A stretch of 7,089 bases of DNA, taken from Rhodospirillaceae bacterium TMED167. Its GTDB lineage: Bacteria > Pseudomonadota > Alphaproteobacteria > Rhodospirillales_A > UBA2165. Numbering within the stretch: the first letter of the stretch is position 1; every line of letters starts with the position of its first letter. This document shows, piece by piece, positions 1-7,089 of this stretch. The stretch covers positions 1 to 7,089 of the forward strand of contig NHHQ01000063.1 in assembly GCA_002170915.1 (NCBI GenBank), given 5' to 3'. Made by a program: the position numbers and the translations under genes. The notes below the pieces were generated by a model that was given only the letters and a program-made list of their open reading frames with translations, searched no databases and was not told the DNA's origin.

Positions 1-8
1 AATCCCCG

Positions 9-1361
9 ATGAAATCATGGATCGCCGCCGCCGCAGTCTATAAAGACAGACGTATGCTAACTATTTTTTTTCTGGGATTATCGAGTGGTCTTCCGTCTCC
101 CTTATTATTTTTTAACCTGACGGTTTGGCTGAAGGACGAGGGGTTTAGCTATGCCAGTATCGGGTTATTCAGCTTGGTTGGAATCGTCTATGCGGTCAAT
201 TTTCTATGGGCCCCGCTGATCGATAAGCTGACACTTGGCGCATTCACACGCTTTTTGGGCCGTCGGAGAGCATGGGCCTTGCTCTCTCAGATCGCCCTGA
301 TGGGATCCATATTGTACATGGGTTTTTTAGGGCCAACCGCGGGTCTGACCTTCTTCGCACTCTCAGCCATCATGGTCGCTTTTTTTTCTGCCACCCAGGA
401 TATCATCGTCGACGCCTACCGGATCGACGTGCTGGCACCTCACGAATATGCAGCGGGGTCCGCCATAGCCGTGTTCGGCTGGCATATGGGCGGGACCATC
501 GTGGGTGGCGCGGGGGGGCTTTATCTCGTCACGCTTTTTGACTGGCGCACAGCCTACATGGTCCTCGCGGGGTTTGTCCTGGTTGGCATTATCACCATTT
601 TGGTCTGCCGGGAGCCAGACCCATCTGGCGCCGAAAAATACGCCGCTCAGAGAGACGTCGGGGCGGACAGACTGAGCGGCCGCTCCGATTTCCGTCAGGA
701 CGCCGGCGTTGTTTTCGCCTGGCTGTACCACGCCGCCTCGGCCCCCTTAACCGATTTATTCCGGCGGCTAGGAAGAACGGCCATGCTGATTCTTGCCTTC
801 ATCCTAATTTATAAAATAGGAGAGGCCATGCTGGGCAGGATGTCGGGGGTGTTCTATCGGGACTTGGGTTTCGGCCATGCGGACATTGCCAATGTTGCAA
901 AATTATATGGTGTCACGGCGCTCATCATCGGCGGGATCGCCGGCGGCATTCTGGCCAAGCGGGTGGGTCTGTTAAAAGCCCTGTACATCAGCGGCATCCT
1001 GATGGCAGCGACAAATCTTAGCTACGCCTGGTTGGCGGTTGAGGGCCGTAATTTCGCAGTTTTTGTCTTCGCCGTGGTCTCGGACCATTTAACAGCTGGC
1101 ATGGCAACGACGACGTTTGTGGCCTACCTCTCCAGCCTCTGCAACAGCGCTTATACGGCGACACAATATGCGCTCCTGGCATCTGCCGGAAACTTTGCAC
1201 GCATCATATATGCCTCCGCCAGCGGGTTTGTCATCAGCGCTCTGGACGGCAACTGGTCAATTTTTTTCATGGCCACGGCGGCAGCCACCCTTCCCGGTCT
1301 GATTCTCCTTCTTTGGATGATGAGGCGCCTGCCACCGCCGGAAAAATACTCTACTGGCTAA
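9..1361 (+). CDS. ampG: AmpG-family muropeptide permease-like MFS transporter
   Basis: This is a 450-residue inner-membrane protein, about 12 hydrophobic segments long, of the AmpG/PAT branch of the major facilitator superfamily. AmpG imports GlcNAc-anhydroMurNAc peptides from the periplasm for peptidoglycan recycling and, in some species, feeds beta-lactamase induction. Visible family signatures are LGLSSGLPSPLL (residues 22-33), the FLWAPLID loop (65-72), the basic LGRRR turn (83-87) and FFSATQDIIVDAYRID (125-140). A polar cytoplasmic loop at about 200-240 separates the two halves, and the second half carries FVAYLSSLCNSAYTATQYALL. The ATG at 9 gives a normal N-terminus (a short amphipathic lead, then VYKDRRML), but only 8 bases precede it, so the ribosome site and a slightly earlier start cannot be judged. 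The stop overlaps the convergent GT9 gene. The family is clear; the exact substrate is inferred, since alphaproteobacteria often carry several AmpG paralogues. Confidence 0.85.
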   Translation: MKSWIAAAAVYKDRRMLTIFFLGLSSGLPSPLLFFNLTVWLKDEGFSYASIGLFSLVGIVYAVNFLWAPLIDKLTLGAFTRFLGRRRAWALLSQIALMGSILYMGFLGPTAGLTFFALSAIMVAFFSATQDIIVDAYRIDVLAPHEYAAGSAIAVFGWHMGGTIVGGAGGLYLVTLFDWRTAYMVLAGFVLVGIITILVCREPDPSGAEKYAAQRDVGADRLSGRSDFRQDAGVVFAWLYHAASAPLTDLFRRLGRTAMLILAFILIYKIGEAMLGRMSGVFYRDLGFGHADIANVAKLYGVTALIIGGIAGGILAKRVGLLKALYISGILMAATNLSYAWLAVEGRNFAVFVFAVVSDHLTAGMATTTFVAYLSSLCNSAYTATQYALLASAGNFARIIYASASGFVISALDGNWSIFFMATAAATLPGLILLLWMMRRLPPPEKYSTG

Positions 1362-2356
1362 GCGAGCACAGTCTCCACGGCCTCTTTCACCGCCTCTACC
1401 GGAATAAAAGCCATCTCCCGGCCACCATAATCCTGAGCCCTGACAATGGTGAGGTACGGTGACATGGGGGTAAATTTTTCTGGCGCTGTGCGGCCGAACA
1501 GCGAAATCAGGGGCTGGCCTCCAAGGGCACACATATGACCCGTTCCTGAATCATTGCAGACGGAGACTGCAAGCCGTCGCGACAGGGCGATGGTGAGTTG
1601 AGGAAGATATCCGTGGCGGTCTCCCAAATCATTAGTTTGTAGAGGAAACATTGCCGCTGGAACTGCAGTTTTAATTTCCGACTGCCAGCCTTTTTCTTGC
1701 GGCCCCAGAATAAACACTGGTATCCGGCCTGCCAATTCCTGCGCTTTTGCCAACAGGATAAACTTTTCCAACGGCCAGCATTTAGGAAATCCGCCCGCGC
1801 CAGGGGACAGGCCGACATAAACCGGCCCTGCCGGCAGAGCGTCCGTTGCTGCCGCCACAAGGGCCACATCTAAAGGCAAATCAATGACAGCCGGCGTGGG
1901 TACGGTATTACCAGTTGCGACTTCCAGCAGATCCAGCATTTGGCGCTGCATGGATTTTGGAAAAACATACCCCTTTGGTGGCTTGCGTGTCGAAAGTGCA
2001 AATTTTCCAAAAGAGGAAATAAACGCCTTGTGCCGGATACGGTAGACCACCAGTGTGGCCAGCGCCACCCGCTGGGTATCGATGATCAGGTCAAAAGGCC
2101 GGCCATCCAAGGGCCGGTTCAAAAGCTCTTTCAAACTCAGTCCGATGCCCGCCTCGTCGATTACTTCGTCCAACAGACCGTCCACGGTCGGTGCCATGAA
2201 CGTGGCGTAAACGCTGGTGTCTTTTCCGGCGAGCCAGGTGATGTGCGCGTCCGGAAAGGCGTGTCGGAGCCCCTGGACAAAAGGAAGTTTCAATAGGCTG
2301 TCACCGACCCGGTCGAGACCAACATACACCAGGACTGATTTTGGCTGTTCAATCAT
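1358..2356 (-). CDS. Glycosyltransferase family 9 (heptosyltransferase-like) protein
   Basis: This 332-residue GT-B fold enzyme belongs to family 9, whose known members (WaaC, WaaF, WaaQ) transfer heptose from ADP-heptose onto LPS core at the cytoplasmic face of the inner membrane. The N-terminal motif LDRVGDSLLKLPFVQGLR (residues 14-31) carries the Gly-Asp pair (G18-D19) at the place of the catalytic Asp. After it comes the usual PDAHITWLAGK strand. The C-terminal domain has GLSPGAGGFPKCWPLEKF, with K192 and W194 in the sugar-nucleotide region, and the family hallmark NDSGTGHMCALGG from N268, followed by LISLFGRTAPEKFTP. Length is normal. The ATG at 2356 has only a G-run (2358-2362) close upstream, so ribosome binding looks weak. 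It lies 79 bp downstream of the GST gene on the same strand with no clear terminator between, so co-transcription is possible. Donor and acceptor cannot be assigned from sequence alone; it may be a general GT9 rather than a core heptosyltransferase. Confidence 0.87.
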   Translation of the reverse strand: MIEQPKSVLVYVGLDRVGDSLLKLPFVQGLRHAFPDAHITWLAGKDTSVYATFMAPTVDGLLDEVIDEAGIGLSLKELLNRPLDGRPFDLIIDTQRVALATLVVYRIRHKAFISSFGKFALSTRKPPKGYVFPKSMQRQMLDLLEVATGNTVPTPAVIDLPLDVALVAAATDALPAGPVYVGLSPGAGGFPKCWPLEKFILLAKAQELAGRIPVFILGPQEKGWQSEIKTAVPAAMFPLQTNDLGDRHGYLPQLTIALSRRLAVSVCNDSGTGHMCALGGQPLISLFGRTAPEKFTPMSPYLTIVRAQDYGGREMAFIPVEAVKEAVETVLA

Positions 2357-2435
2357 ACCCCCGGCCTAGCACAGCCCAAGCGCCCCTCAAAGCACGAACC
2401 CCTGAACGAGGCACTCAGGAAACGCTCCCAGTTGC

Positions 2436-3050
2436 CTAATGCGGACCCCATGCTTTTTGCACCGCTGGCCTGGCTTCAAGGGTGTCATGCCATCTTTTGA
2501 GATTTGGATAGTCTGCCAATCCTATTTCTTCAGGACCATATATATGAACATCCGCATAGAGGGCGATGTCCGCGACCGAATGATCGCCCGCGACAAACTC
2601 TGTTTCCGCTAACTGATTATCGAGGATGGCAAACATGTCCCGCATGACGGTCGCGTAATGGGATTTGGCGACCGGCACCTCTTCTGGACACCGTAAGTGG
2701 AAAAACCCGAACTGCTGCGCTAAGGTTGTAAAGGTGGCAGATCCGTAAAAAAGCCATTGGTCCACCACGGCGCGACGGGCCGGATCTGTCGGATAAAGAC
2801 CATTGTCCGCCTTTTCCGCCACATATTTGAGAATGGCACCAGATTCACACAACGTCAGCGCTCCACTAGGTCCGACAGGGTCCACCAGCGCCGGGATCTT
2901 GTGGCCAGGACTGATCTTCAAGAATGCCGGATCGAATTGTTCTTTATTAAGCAGGTTGACCAGCTTGATGGTATAGTCGAGCCCACTCTCTTCGAGCCCT
3001 TGGCGCGCTTTATGGCCGTTGTCCGTCGTCCAAAAATAAAGATCTATCAT
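2436..3050 (-). CDS. Nu-class (YfcG/Ure2p-like) glutathione S-transferase
   Basis: This is a 204-residue cytosolic GST. It has an N-terminal thioredoxin-like domain (about 1-82) and an all-helical C-terminal domain (about 90-200). The opening MIDLYFWTTDNGHK matches the Nu-class pattern of E. coli YfcG, where Thr9 and Asn11 bind the glutathione thiol in place of a catalytic Tyr, Ser or Cys; both are present here (T9, N11). KIPALVD supplies the cis-proline (P53), and ESG (69-71) is the gamma-glutamyl binding turn. Nu-class enzymes act mostly as glutathione-dependent disulfide reductases, so that activity is inferred over detoxifying transfer. A TTG two codons upstream (3056) is open, but the ATG at 3050 is preferred because AAGGGAG sits 6 bases upstream and MIDLYF is the typical family start. 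The gene is divergent from mutS and followed by the GT9 gene on the same strand. Confidence 0.88.
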   Translation of the reverse strand: MIDLYFWTTDNGHKARQGLEESGLDYTIKLVNLLNKEQFDPAFLKISPGHKIPALVDPVGPSGALTLCESGAILKYVAEKADNGLYPTDPARRAVVDQWLFYGSATFTTLAQQFGFFHLRCPEEVPVAKSHYATVMRDMFAILDNQLAETEFVAGDHSVADIALYADVHIYGPEEIGLADYPNLKRWHDTLEARPAVQKAWGPH

Positions 3051-3056
3051 GTCCAA

Positions 3057-3063
3057 CTCCCTT
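3057..3063 (-). promoter_or_regulatory. Shine-Dalgarno site of the GST gene
   Basis: Read on the minus strand, AAGGGAG lies 6 bases before the ATG at 3050. It is the only strong ribosome binding site in the window. It supports the ATG over the TTG at 3056, which would lie directly against it with no spacer. Confidence 0.75.
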
Positions 3064-3144
3064 GATGCATTGGCGGTTTGGACTATGGTAAGATGCCGAT
3101 CCTGGTAACGCTAGAACACAATTTTCACTGTTAATAACAACCGG

Positions 3145-3175
3145 GCCTTTGAGAGGTTCCAGAGGCTCTCCAGGC
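3145..3175 (+). other. Predicted leader hairpin just upstream of the mutS TTG start
   Basis: GCCT (3145-3148) pairs with AGGC (3172-3175), and GAGAG (3151-3155) pairs with CTCTC (3166-3170). A small tt/c internal loop separates the two stems and the apical loop is 10 nt. The structure ends 10 bases before the TTG at 3186. Its apical loop contains AGAGG (3161-3165), the only Shine-Dalgarno-like run nearby. No T-tract follows, so it is not a terminator. Pairing was found by eye, with no energy calculated. Confidence 0.4.
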
Positions 3176-3185
3176 AGATAATTAC

Positions 3186-5891
3186 TTGACCGAAACAGCT
3201 TCCAGACACGCCGGACCCGGAGAGGAAACTCTCCCTGGCGCTGCTGTGTCCAAAGACACAACACCCATGATGGCCCAGTATCTTGCCATCAAGGCAGACA
3301 ATCCAGATTGTCTATTGTTCTACCGCATGGGGGATTTCTACGAATTATTTTTTGACGACGCGGCGGCGGCGGCGGCGGCCCTCGACATCACCCTCACCAA
3401 ACGGGGCAAACACGCCGGAGACGATGTACCCATGTGCGGCGTGCCGGTTCACAGCCATGACAGCTATCTAGCCCGACTAATCAAAAAAGGCTTTAAGGTC
3501 GCAGTGTGTGAGCAAACGGAAAACCCGGCCGACGCCAAAAAACGGGGCGGGACTAAAGCGGTGGTGCAGCGGGCCGTGGTGCGTACAATCACTTCCGGAA
3601 CACTCACCGAAGACACTTTGTTGGAGTCCCGGCGCAACAATTACCTTGCGGCACTGGCCGAGGCGCAAGGGGACTTCGGCCTCGCCTGGCTTGATATGTC
3701 CACCAGCGAGTTTCAACTCCAGCCAGTTTCGGGAGCCACACTGCCTGCCGCTCTTGCCCGGCTCGAGCCCGGTGAGCTTTTGGTGTCTGATACGCTGGCC
3801 GGACGGGAAGGCTTACATGATACGCTGCAACCCTGGGAAGCGCAGACGACCCTCCTTCCGTCCAGCCGGTTCGACAGCACCAATGGTGGCACCAGATTGC
3901 AAACTGTTTTTGGCGTTAAAACATTGGATGGCTTTGGCGCGTTTTCGCGGGCTGAAATTTCTGCCGGCGGCGCACTCATTGACTATGTAGAACTCACCCA
4001 GCAGGGCAGACTGCCGCGCCTGTCTCCACCCCAGCGCTTGGCCGATGGCGACGTCATGGAGATCGATCAAGCCACGCGCCGAAACCTGGAGCTCACCCAG
4101 GCCCTGAACGGAGAGCGGTCAGGCAGCCTCCTCTCTACCATTGACCGCACGCGGACCGGCGCGGGCGCCCGGACGCTGGCCGCGCGGCTCGCGGCCCCCC
4201 TAACCGATACGGAGGAAATCAGTCGGCGGCTCGACGCCATCCAGCACTTCACCAACGACCGGACCACACGAGAGACACTCCGGGCTCACCTGCGCGGATG
4301 CCCAGATCTTGAACGCGCGCTCTCCCGACTCACCGTTGGGCGGGGCGGCCCGCGCGATTTGGCCGGCGTGCGAGAAGGCTTGAACCTCACCGCCGAAATA
4401 AGTGAACTGCTGCTCCAAAGATCCCTGCCGACTGCGCTCTCAAGCAACATCGAAGACCTGGGCAATCACAGGGAACTCGTCGCTACATTGACTAGTGCCC
4501 TTGCACCCGAGCTTCCACTTTACGCCCGGGATGGCGGGTTCATCGCGCCGCACTTCGCTTCCCATTTTGACGAATTACGTGAGTTCCGGGATGAGAGCCG
4601 GCGCCTAATTGCCGGGCTTCAGGACAAATACGCAATGGAGACCGGCATTCAGGCTCTCAAAATCAAACATAATAATGTGTTGGGCTACTTTATCGAAGTG
4701 ACGGCCCGCCACGCCGACGCTTTACTCACGGAAACAGCGGGGCCTTACATCCATCGCCAGACCATGAAAAACGCGGTCCGCTTCACGACCATTGAGCTTG
4801 GTGAAATGGAGGGCCGCATAGCCAGCGCGGCAGATAAAGCCCTCGCCTTGGAGCTGGAGCTTTTTGAGGGACTGGTCACAGAGATTATTGGACAAGGAGA
4901 CAACATTGCCCGTGCAGCGCGGGCACTTGCAGCATTAGACGTGGCGGCGGCTCTTGCCGACTTGGCAGTGGCAGAGAATTATTGCCGACCCGTCGTGGAT
5001 AACGCTCACGGTTTCAAGATAACAGGCGGGCGCCACCCGGTTGTCGAACAAGCCCTTCGGCAAACTTCCCAGGACGGGACCGCCGGCGGTTTTGTCGCCA
5101 ATGACTGCCAGCTCGAGGAAGACTGCCGGCTGTGGCTGCTGACCGGGCCCAACATGGCGGGCAAGAGCACGTTTCTTCGACAAAATGCGCTCATTACAAT
5201 CCTTGCTCAGATGGGCAGTTTTGTGCCCGCTGACAGCGTCCATATCGGCCAGGTTGACCGGCTGTTTTCCCGCGTCGGCGCGGCGGACGATCTGGCGCGC
5301 GGGCGCTCCACCTTTATGGTGGAGATGGTGGAGACAGCCGCCATCCTCACACAGGCAACCGAACGCTCATTCGTTATTCTTGATGAGATCGGCAGGGGCA
5401 CGGCGACTTTTGACGGCCTCTCTATTGCCTGGGCCGTGGTGGAACATCTTCATGAAATCAACCGGTGCCGGGGTCTTTTTGCCACTCATTATCATGAGCT
5501 TACCAATCTAACCTCGAATCTGGCCGCACTAACCTGCCACACCATGCAAGTAAAAGAATGGAAAGGTGACGTGGTGTTTCTCCATGAGGTGGCGCGTGGC
5601 GCTGCAGACAGATCCTACGGCATTCACGTGGGTCGACTCGCGGGCCTTCCAGACTCCGTGGTGGGCCGCGCGGAGGAGGTCCTGGCCGCTTTAGAACATG
5701 AAAATCAGGACGGCGCCGTGACCCGGTTGGCCGATGATCTACCCCTCTTCCAGGTGAGTCCGCCGGCATCAGGACCCACCCGACCGTCAGCTTTAGAGGC
5801 CGCGCTGGCGGCGCTATCTCCGGATGATCTCAGCCCAAAAGAGGCTTTGGAGAGCCTCTATAAGCTGAAAAATTTAGCAGATGAGACATGA
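3186..5891 (+). CDS. mutS: DNA mismatch repair ATPase MutS
   Basis: MutS binds mispairs and small loops as a dimer, then recruits MutL in an ATP-dependent way. All parts are visible in 901 residues: the mismatch-binding domain with GDFYELF (F51 and E53 correspond to the wedge Phe and Glu), the connector and lever domains, Walker [10 protein letters not shown] (654-662), the signature [19 protein letters not shown], Walker [15 protein letters not shown] (D733-E734), and ATHYHELT. The tail has a likely beta-clamp motif LPLF (852-855) and the ALESLYKLK tetramerisation helix near the end. The start is uncertain. TTG at 3186 is the first possible in-frame start after the stop at 3150-3152; GTG at 3246 and ATG at 3267 are alternatives, and none has a good ribosome site. 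TTG puts FYE about 15 residues later than in E. coli. A seven-alanine run (59-65) sits just after FYE. It is followed by a terminator and glnD. Confidence 0.98.
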   Translation: MTETASRHAGPGEETLPGAAVSKDTTPMMAQYLAIKADNPDCLLFYRMGDFYELFFDDAAAAAAALDITLTKRGKHAGDDVPMCGVPVHSHDSYLARLIKKGFKVAVCEQTENPADAKKRGGTKAVVQRAVVRTITSGTLTEDTLLESRRNNYLAALAEAQGDFGLAWLDMSTSEFQLQPVSGATLPAALARLEPGELLVSDTLAGREGLHDTLQPWEAQTTLLPSSRFDSTNGGTRLQTVFGVKTLDGFGAFSRAEISAGGALIDYVELTQQGRLPRLSPPQRLADGDVMEIDQATRRNLELTQALNGERSGSLLSTIDRTRTGAGARTLAARLAAPLTDTEEISRRLDAIQHFTNDRTTRETLRAHLRGCPDLERALSRLTVGRGGPRDLAGVREGLNLTAEISELLLQRSLPTALSSNIEDLGNHRELVATLTSALAPELPLYARDGGFIAPHFASHFDELREFRDESRRLIAGLQDKYAMETGIQALKIKHNNVLGYFIEVTARHADALLTETAGPYIHRQTMKNAVRFTTIELGEMEGRIASAADKALALELELFEGLVTEIIGQGDNIARAARALAALDVAAALADLAVAENYCRPVVDNAHGFKITGGRHPVVEQALRQTSQDGTAGGFVANDCQLEEDCRLWLLTGPNMAGKSTFLRQNALITILAQMGSFVPADSVHIGQVDRLFSRVGAADDLARGRSTFMVEMVETAAILTQATERSFVILDEIGRGTATFDGLSIAWAVVEHLHEINRCRGLFATHYHELTNLTSNLAALTCHTMQVKEWKGDVVFLHEVARGAADRSYGIHVGRLAGLPDSVVGRAEEVLAALEHENQDGAVTRLADDLPLFQVSPPASGPTRPSALEAALAALSPDDLSPKEALESLYKLKNLADET
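3219..3234 (+). other. Perfect 6-bp hairpin with GAAA tetraloop near the mutS start
   Basis: GGAGAG (3219-3224) and CTCTCC (3229-3234) are exact reverse complements around a GAAA loop, which is a stable GNRA-type tetraloop in RNA. It lies in codons 12-17 if mutS starts at TTG 3186. If the GTG at 3246 is used, it lies in the leader, ending 11 bases before the start. Its arms can also pair with the arms of the hairpin at 3145-3175. Confidence 0.45.
3360..3380 (+). repeat. (GCG)6-GCC trinucleotide tract in mutS
   Basis: Six GCG codons in a row plus a GCC encode seven alanines (residues 59-65), directly after the FYELFFDD mismatch-binding segment. A change of one repeat unit would keep the reading frame and alter the alanine run, so it would not act as an on/off switch. 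Confidence 0.85.
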
Positions 5892-5907
5892 TATATTTGC
5901 AGCCATC

Positions 5908-5940
5908 CTGGGAGGTTCCCTCTCCCGGATTTTAGTTTTT
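5908..5940 (+). terminator. Rho-independent terminator of mutS
   Basis: CTGGGAGG (5908-5915) pairs with TCTCCCGG (5921-5928) through 8 pairs including two G-T wobbles, around a 5-base TTCCC loop. ATTTTAGTTTTT follows at 5929-5940. It begins 16 bases after the mutS stop, in the right place to end the mutS transcript and separate it from glnD. Termination may be partial, because an AG interrupts the T-tract. Confidence 0.75.
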
Positions 5941-5958
5941 GGCGGCGGCCGGTATACT
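5930..5958 (+). promoter_or_regulatory. glnD: Possible glnD promoter
   Basis: TATACT (5953-5958) is a 5-of-6 match to the -10 consensus. TTTTAG (5930-5935) lies 17 bp upstream as a poor -35, inside the T-tract of the mutS terminator. The -10 sits in the odd-centred palindrome GTATA-C-TATAC (5952-5962). Transcription would begin near 5965, leaving a leader of about 45 nt. The weak -35 keeps confidence low. Confidence 0.4.
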
Positions 5959-6009
5959 ATACGGTGACGTGATACAGACCGCCGAAAACCTAATTGAGCG
6001 TGCCAAGAT

Positions 6010-7089
6010 ATGAATGCAATCACACATCAACGCCGGATTTTGGACCGCCGCAGCCTCAACGCCTCGGTCGACGCAATCCTCGGCGAGAAAGGCTACGACG
6101 CGGCCAAGCGCCTAGATATCGTGCAATGCCTGAAGGAGGCACTGCACACAGGCCAGGGTGAGGTACGCGCCCGCTTTGATGCTGGTGGCGGCGGACCGGA
6201 CGTTTTCGCCGGGAATGCCTTTTTAACTGATCAACTGGTGCGTGTCATCTATGACATCGCAACCGAACGCGCCTACCCGACCGCCAACAAAACCACCTCC
6301 GAGCAGCTCAGCGTCGTCGCCATTGGCGGATACGGTCGGAGTGAACTTGCCCCCCACTCAGATGTGGATATGATGTTCCTTCAACCTTACAAACAAACCC
6401 CTTATATTGAACAGGTGGTGGAGTTCATGCTCTACATGCTGTGGGATTTGGGGCTTAAAGTAGGGCACTCCACCCGGTCAATCCATGATTGTCTCCGGCT
6501 TTCCAAACGCGATGTCACCATCCAGACCAGTCTGTTAGATGCCAGGTGGCTGTGGGGTGATCAAAAACTTTTTGGTGATTTTTACAGGCGCTTCCAAGCC
6601 GATATCGTGGACGGTCACGGCCCACAATTCGTCGAAGATAAACTCGCTGAACGAGATAGCCGCCACGAACGCATGGGTGACACCCGCTACGTTGTTGAAC
6701 CTAACATCAAGGAAGGCAAGGGGGGCCTCCGAGATCTTCAAACCCTGTATTGGCTGACCAAGTTTCTATATGGCGTCTCTGATGTCGCCGACTTGGTGCC
6801 ATTGGGTATCTTCACGCCGCAAGATGTGAACCGATTCACCAAAGCCCAAGATTTTCTATGGACGGTGCGTTGCCACCTCCACTACTTGGCGGGCCGGCCT
6901 GAGGAACGGCTCACATTTGACGTCCAGAAAACCATCAGCGAACGCATGGCCTATGCCGACCGGGAAGGCATCAGCGATGTGGAACGCTTCATGAAACACT
7001 ATTTTCTCATCGCCAAGGATGTCGGAGACCTGACACGGGTACTCTGCGCGGTGCTCGAAGATCAGCAGAAAAAACGCTCCCTTTTCCGC
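6010..7089 (+). CDS. glnD: Bifunctional uridylyltransferase/uridylyl-removing enzyme GlnD, N-terminal part (cut by window end)
   Basis: The frame opens at ATG 6010 and stays open for 360 codons to the last base, so only the N-terminal part of a protein usually near 900 residues is present. GlnD senses glutamine and adds UMP to, or removes it from, PII proteins (GlnB/GlnK), setting glutamine synthetase activity and Ntr transcription. The nucleotidyltransferase motif GGYGRSELAPHSDVD spans 106-120 with the metal-binding Asp pair D118 and D120. The PII-uridylyltransferase region follows, with PNIKEGKGGLRDLQ (231-244) and RFMKHYFLIAKDVGDLTRVL near the end. The HD hydrolase and two ACT domains expected downstream lie outside. 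An in-frame stop at 5995-5997 excludes an earlier start. No clear Shine-Dalgarno is seen; GAG at 5996-5998 is the nearest candidate. It lies 118 bp after mutS, separated by a terminator and a possible promoter of its own. Confidence 0.97.
   Translation, partial: MNAITHQRRILDRRSLNASVDAILGEKGYDAAKRLDIVQCLKEALHTGQGEVRARFDAGGGGPDVFAGNAFLTDQLVRVIYDIATERAYPTANKTTSEQLSVVAIGGYGRSELAPHSDVDMMFLQPYKQTPYIEQVVEFMLYMLWDLGLKVGHSTRSIHDCLRLSKRDVTIQTSLLDARWLWGDQKLFGDFYRRFQADIVDGHGPQFVEDKLAERDSRHERMGDTRYVVEPNIKEGKGGLRDLQTLYWLTKFLYGVSDVADLVPLGIFTPQDVNRFTKAQDFLWTVRCHLHYLAGRPEERLTFDVQKTISERMAYADREGISDVERFMKHYFLIAKDVGDLTRVLCAVLEDQQKKRSLFR

Larger units (their letters stand above)
3051..3185. promoter_or_regulatory. 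Divergent intergenic region between the GST gene and mutS
   Basis: About 135 bp separate the two divergent starts, so promoters for both genes should lie here. I find no convincing -35/-10 pair in either direction. The best AT-rich element is the odd-centred palindrome GTTAATAAC (3130-3138), which could serve as a -10-like sequence on either strand, but no good -35 lies at 16-18 bp. No GTTC-N7-GTTC box (alphaproteobacterial LexA) or TTAA-N7-TTAA box (CtrA) was seen. The mutS-proximal part holds a hairpin, listed separately. Confidence 0.4.

Noticed and set aside
363..731. 122-codon minus-strand open frame inside ampG
   Set aside because: It lies wholly antisense to a well-supported transporter gene, shows no recognisable motif, and has the Arg/Pro/Gly-rich look of an out-of-frame GC-rich translation.
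1940..2296. 118-codon plus-strand open frame opposite the GT9 gene
   Set aside because: Fully antisense to the GT9 coding region, which has clear family motifs on both sides; no domain is recognisable in it.
2357..2435. Possible hairpin (CCTGA/TCAGG, minus strand) between the GST and GT9 genes
   Set aside because: A 5-bp stem with a 9-nt loop and no T-tract does not make a terminator; likely chance.
3062..3094. TTGATG or TTGGCG with TAAGAT as a mutS promoter
   Set aside because: Spacings are 21 and 13 bp, outside the workable 16-18 bp range, and the hexamer matches are modest.
3010..3264. 84-codon minus-strand open frame spanning the GST/mutS intergenic region
   Set aside because: It overlaps the start regions of both flanking genes, shows no family resemblance and no good ribosome site.
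3508..3990. 160-codon plus-strand open frame overlapping mutS
   Set aside because: It is in another frame of mutS across its connector domain, where the mutS translation is clearly right; residue make-up is that of a shadow frame.
4935..5243. 102-codon minus-strand open frame opposite the MutS ATPase domain
   Set aside because: It is antisense to the highly conserved Walker A region of mutS; openness follows from conserved GC-rich codons.
1..7089. Defence island, mobile element or CRISPR content
   Set aside because: All long coding regions belong to housekeeping or envelope families; no spaced direct repeats, transposase, integrase, toxin-antitoxin pair or composition break was seen.

Overview
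The window looks like ordinary chromosomal core DNA from an alphaproteobacterium. The lineage call rests on the MutS protein (NMAGKST Walker A, a C-terminal clamp-type LPLF motif and a terminal ALESLYKLK helix), on glnD lying directly downstream of mutS in the same direction (an order I recall from many alphaproteobacteria), and on a GlnD N-terminus of alphaproteobacterial type. Composition is moderately GC-rich and even throughout. I see no transposase, phage gene, tRNA, rRNA, CRISPR array or integration scar.

Layout: (1) 9-1361, plus strand, an AmpG-family muropeptide permease-like MFS transporter. (2) 1358-2356, minus strand, a glycosyltransferase family 9 (heptosyltransferase-like) protein; its stop codon overlaps the ampG stop by 4 bp in a convergent arrangement. 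(3) 2436-3050, minus strand, a Nu-class (YfcG/Ure2p-like) glutathione S-transferase, 79 bp upstream of the GT9 gene and possibly co-transcribed with it. (4) 3051-3185, a divergent intergenic region. (5) 3186-5891, plus strand, mutS, probably with a TTG (or GTG) start and a leader rich in small hairpins. (6) 5892-6009, a rho-independent terminator for mutS followed by a plausible glnD promoter. (7) 6010-7089, plus strand, the first 360 codons of glnD, cut by the window end.

The genes do not form one pathway. AmpG and GT9 both concern the cell envelope (muropeptide recycling and LPS/glycan assembly), the GST concerns thiol/redox chemistry, MutS is mismatch repair, and GlnD is the nitrogen-status sensor that modifies PII. 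I found no convincing undescribed system. The points worth a second look are small: hairpins with related GGAGAG/CTCTCC arms at both ends of mutS, a weakly signalled mutS start, a (GCG)6 tract in mutS, and a palindromic -10 region in front of glnD.
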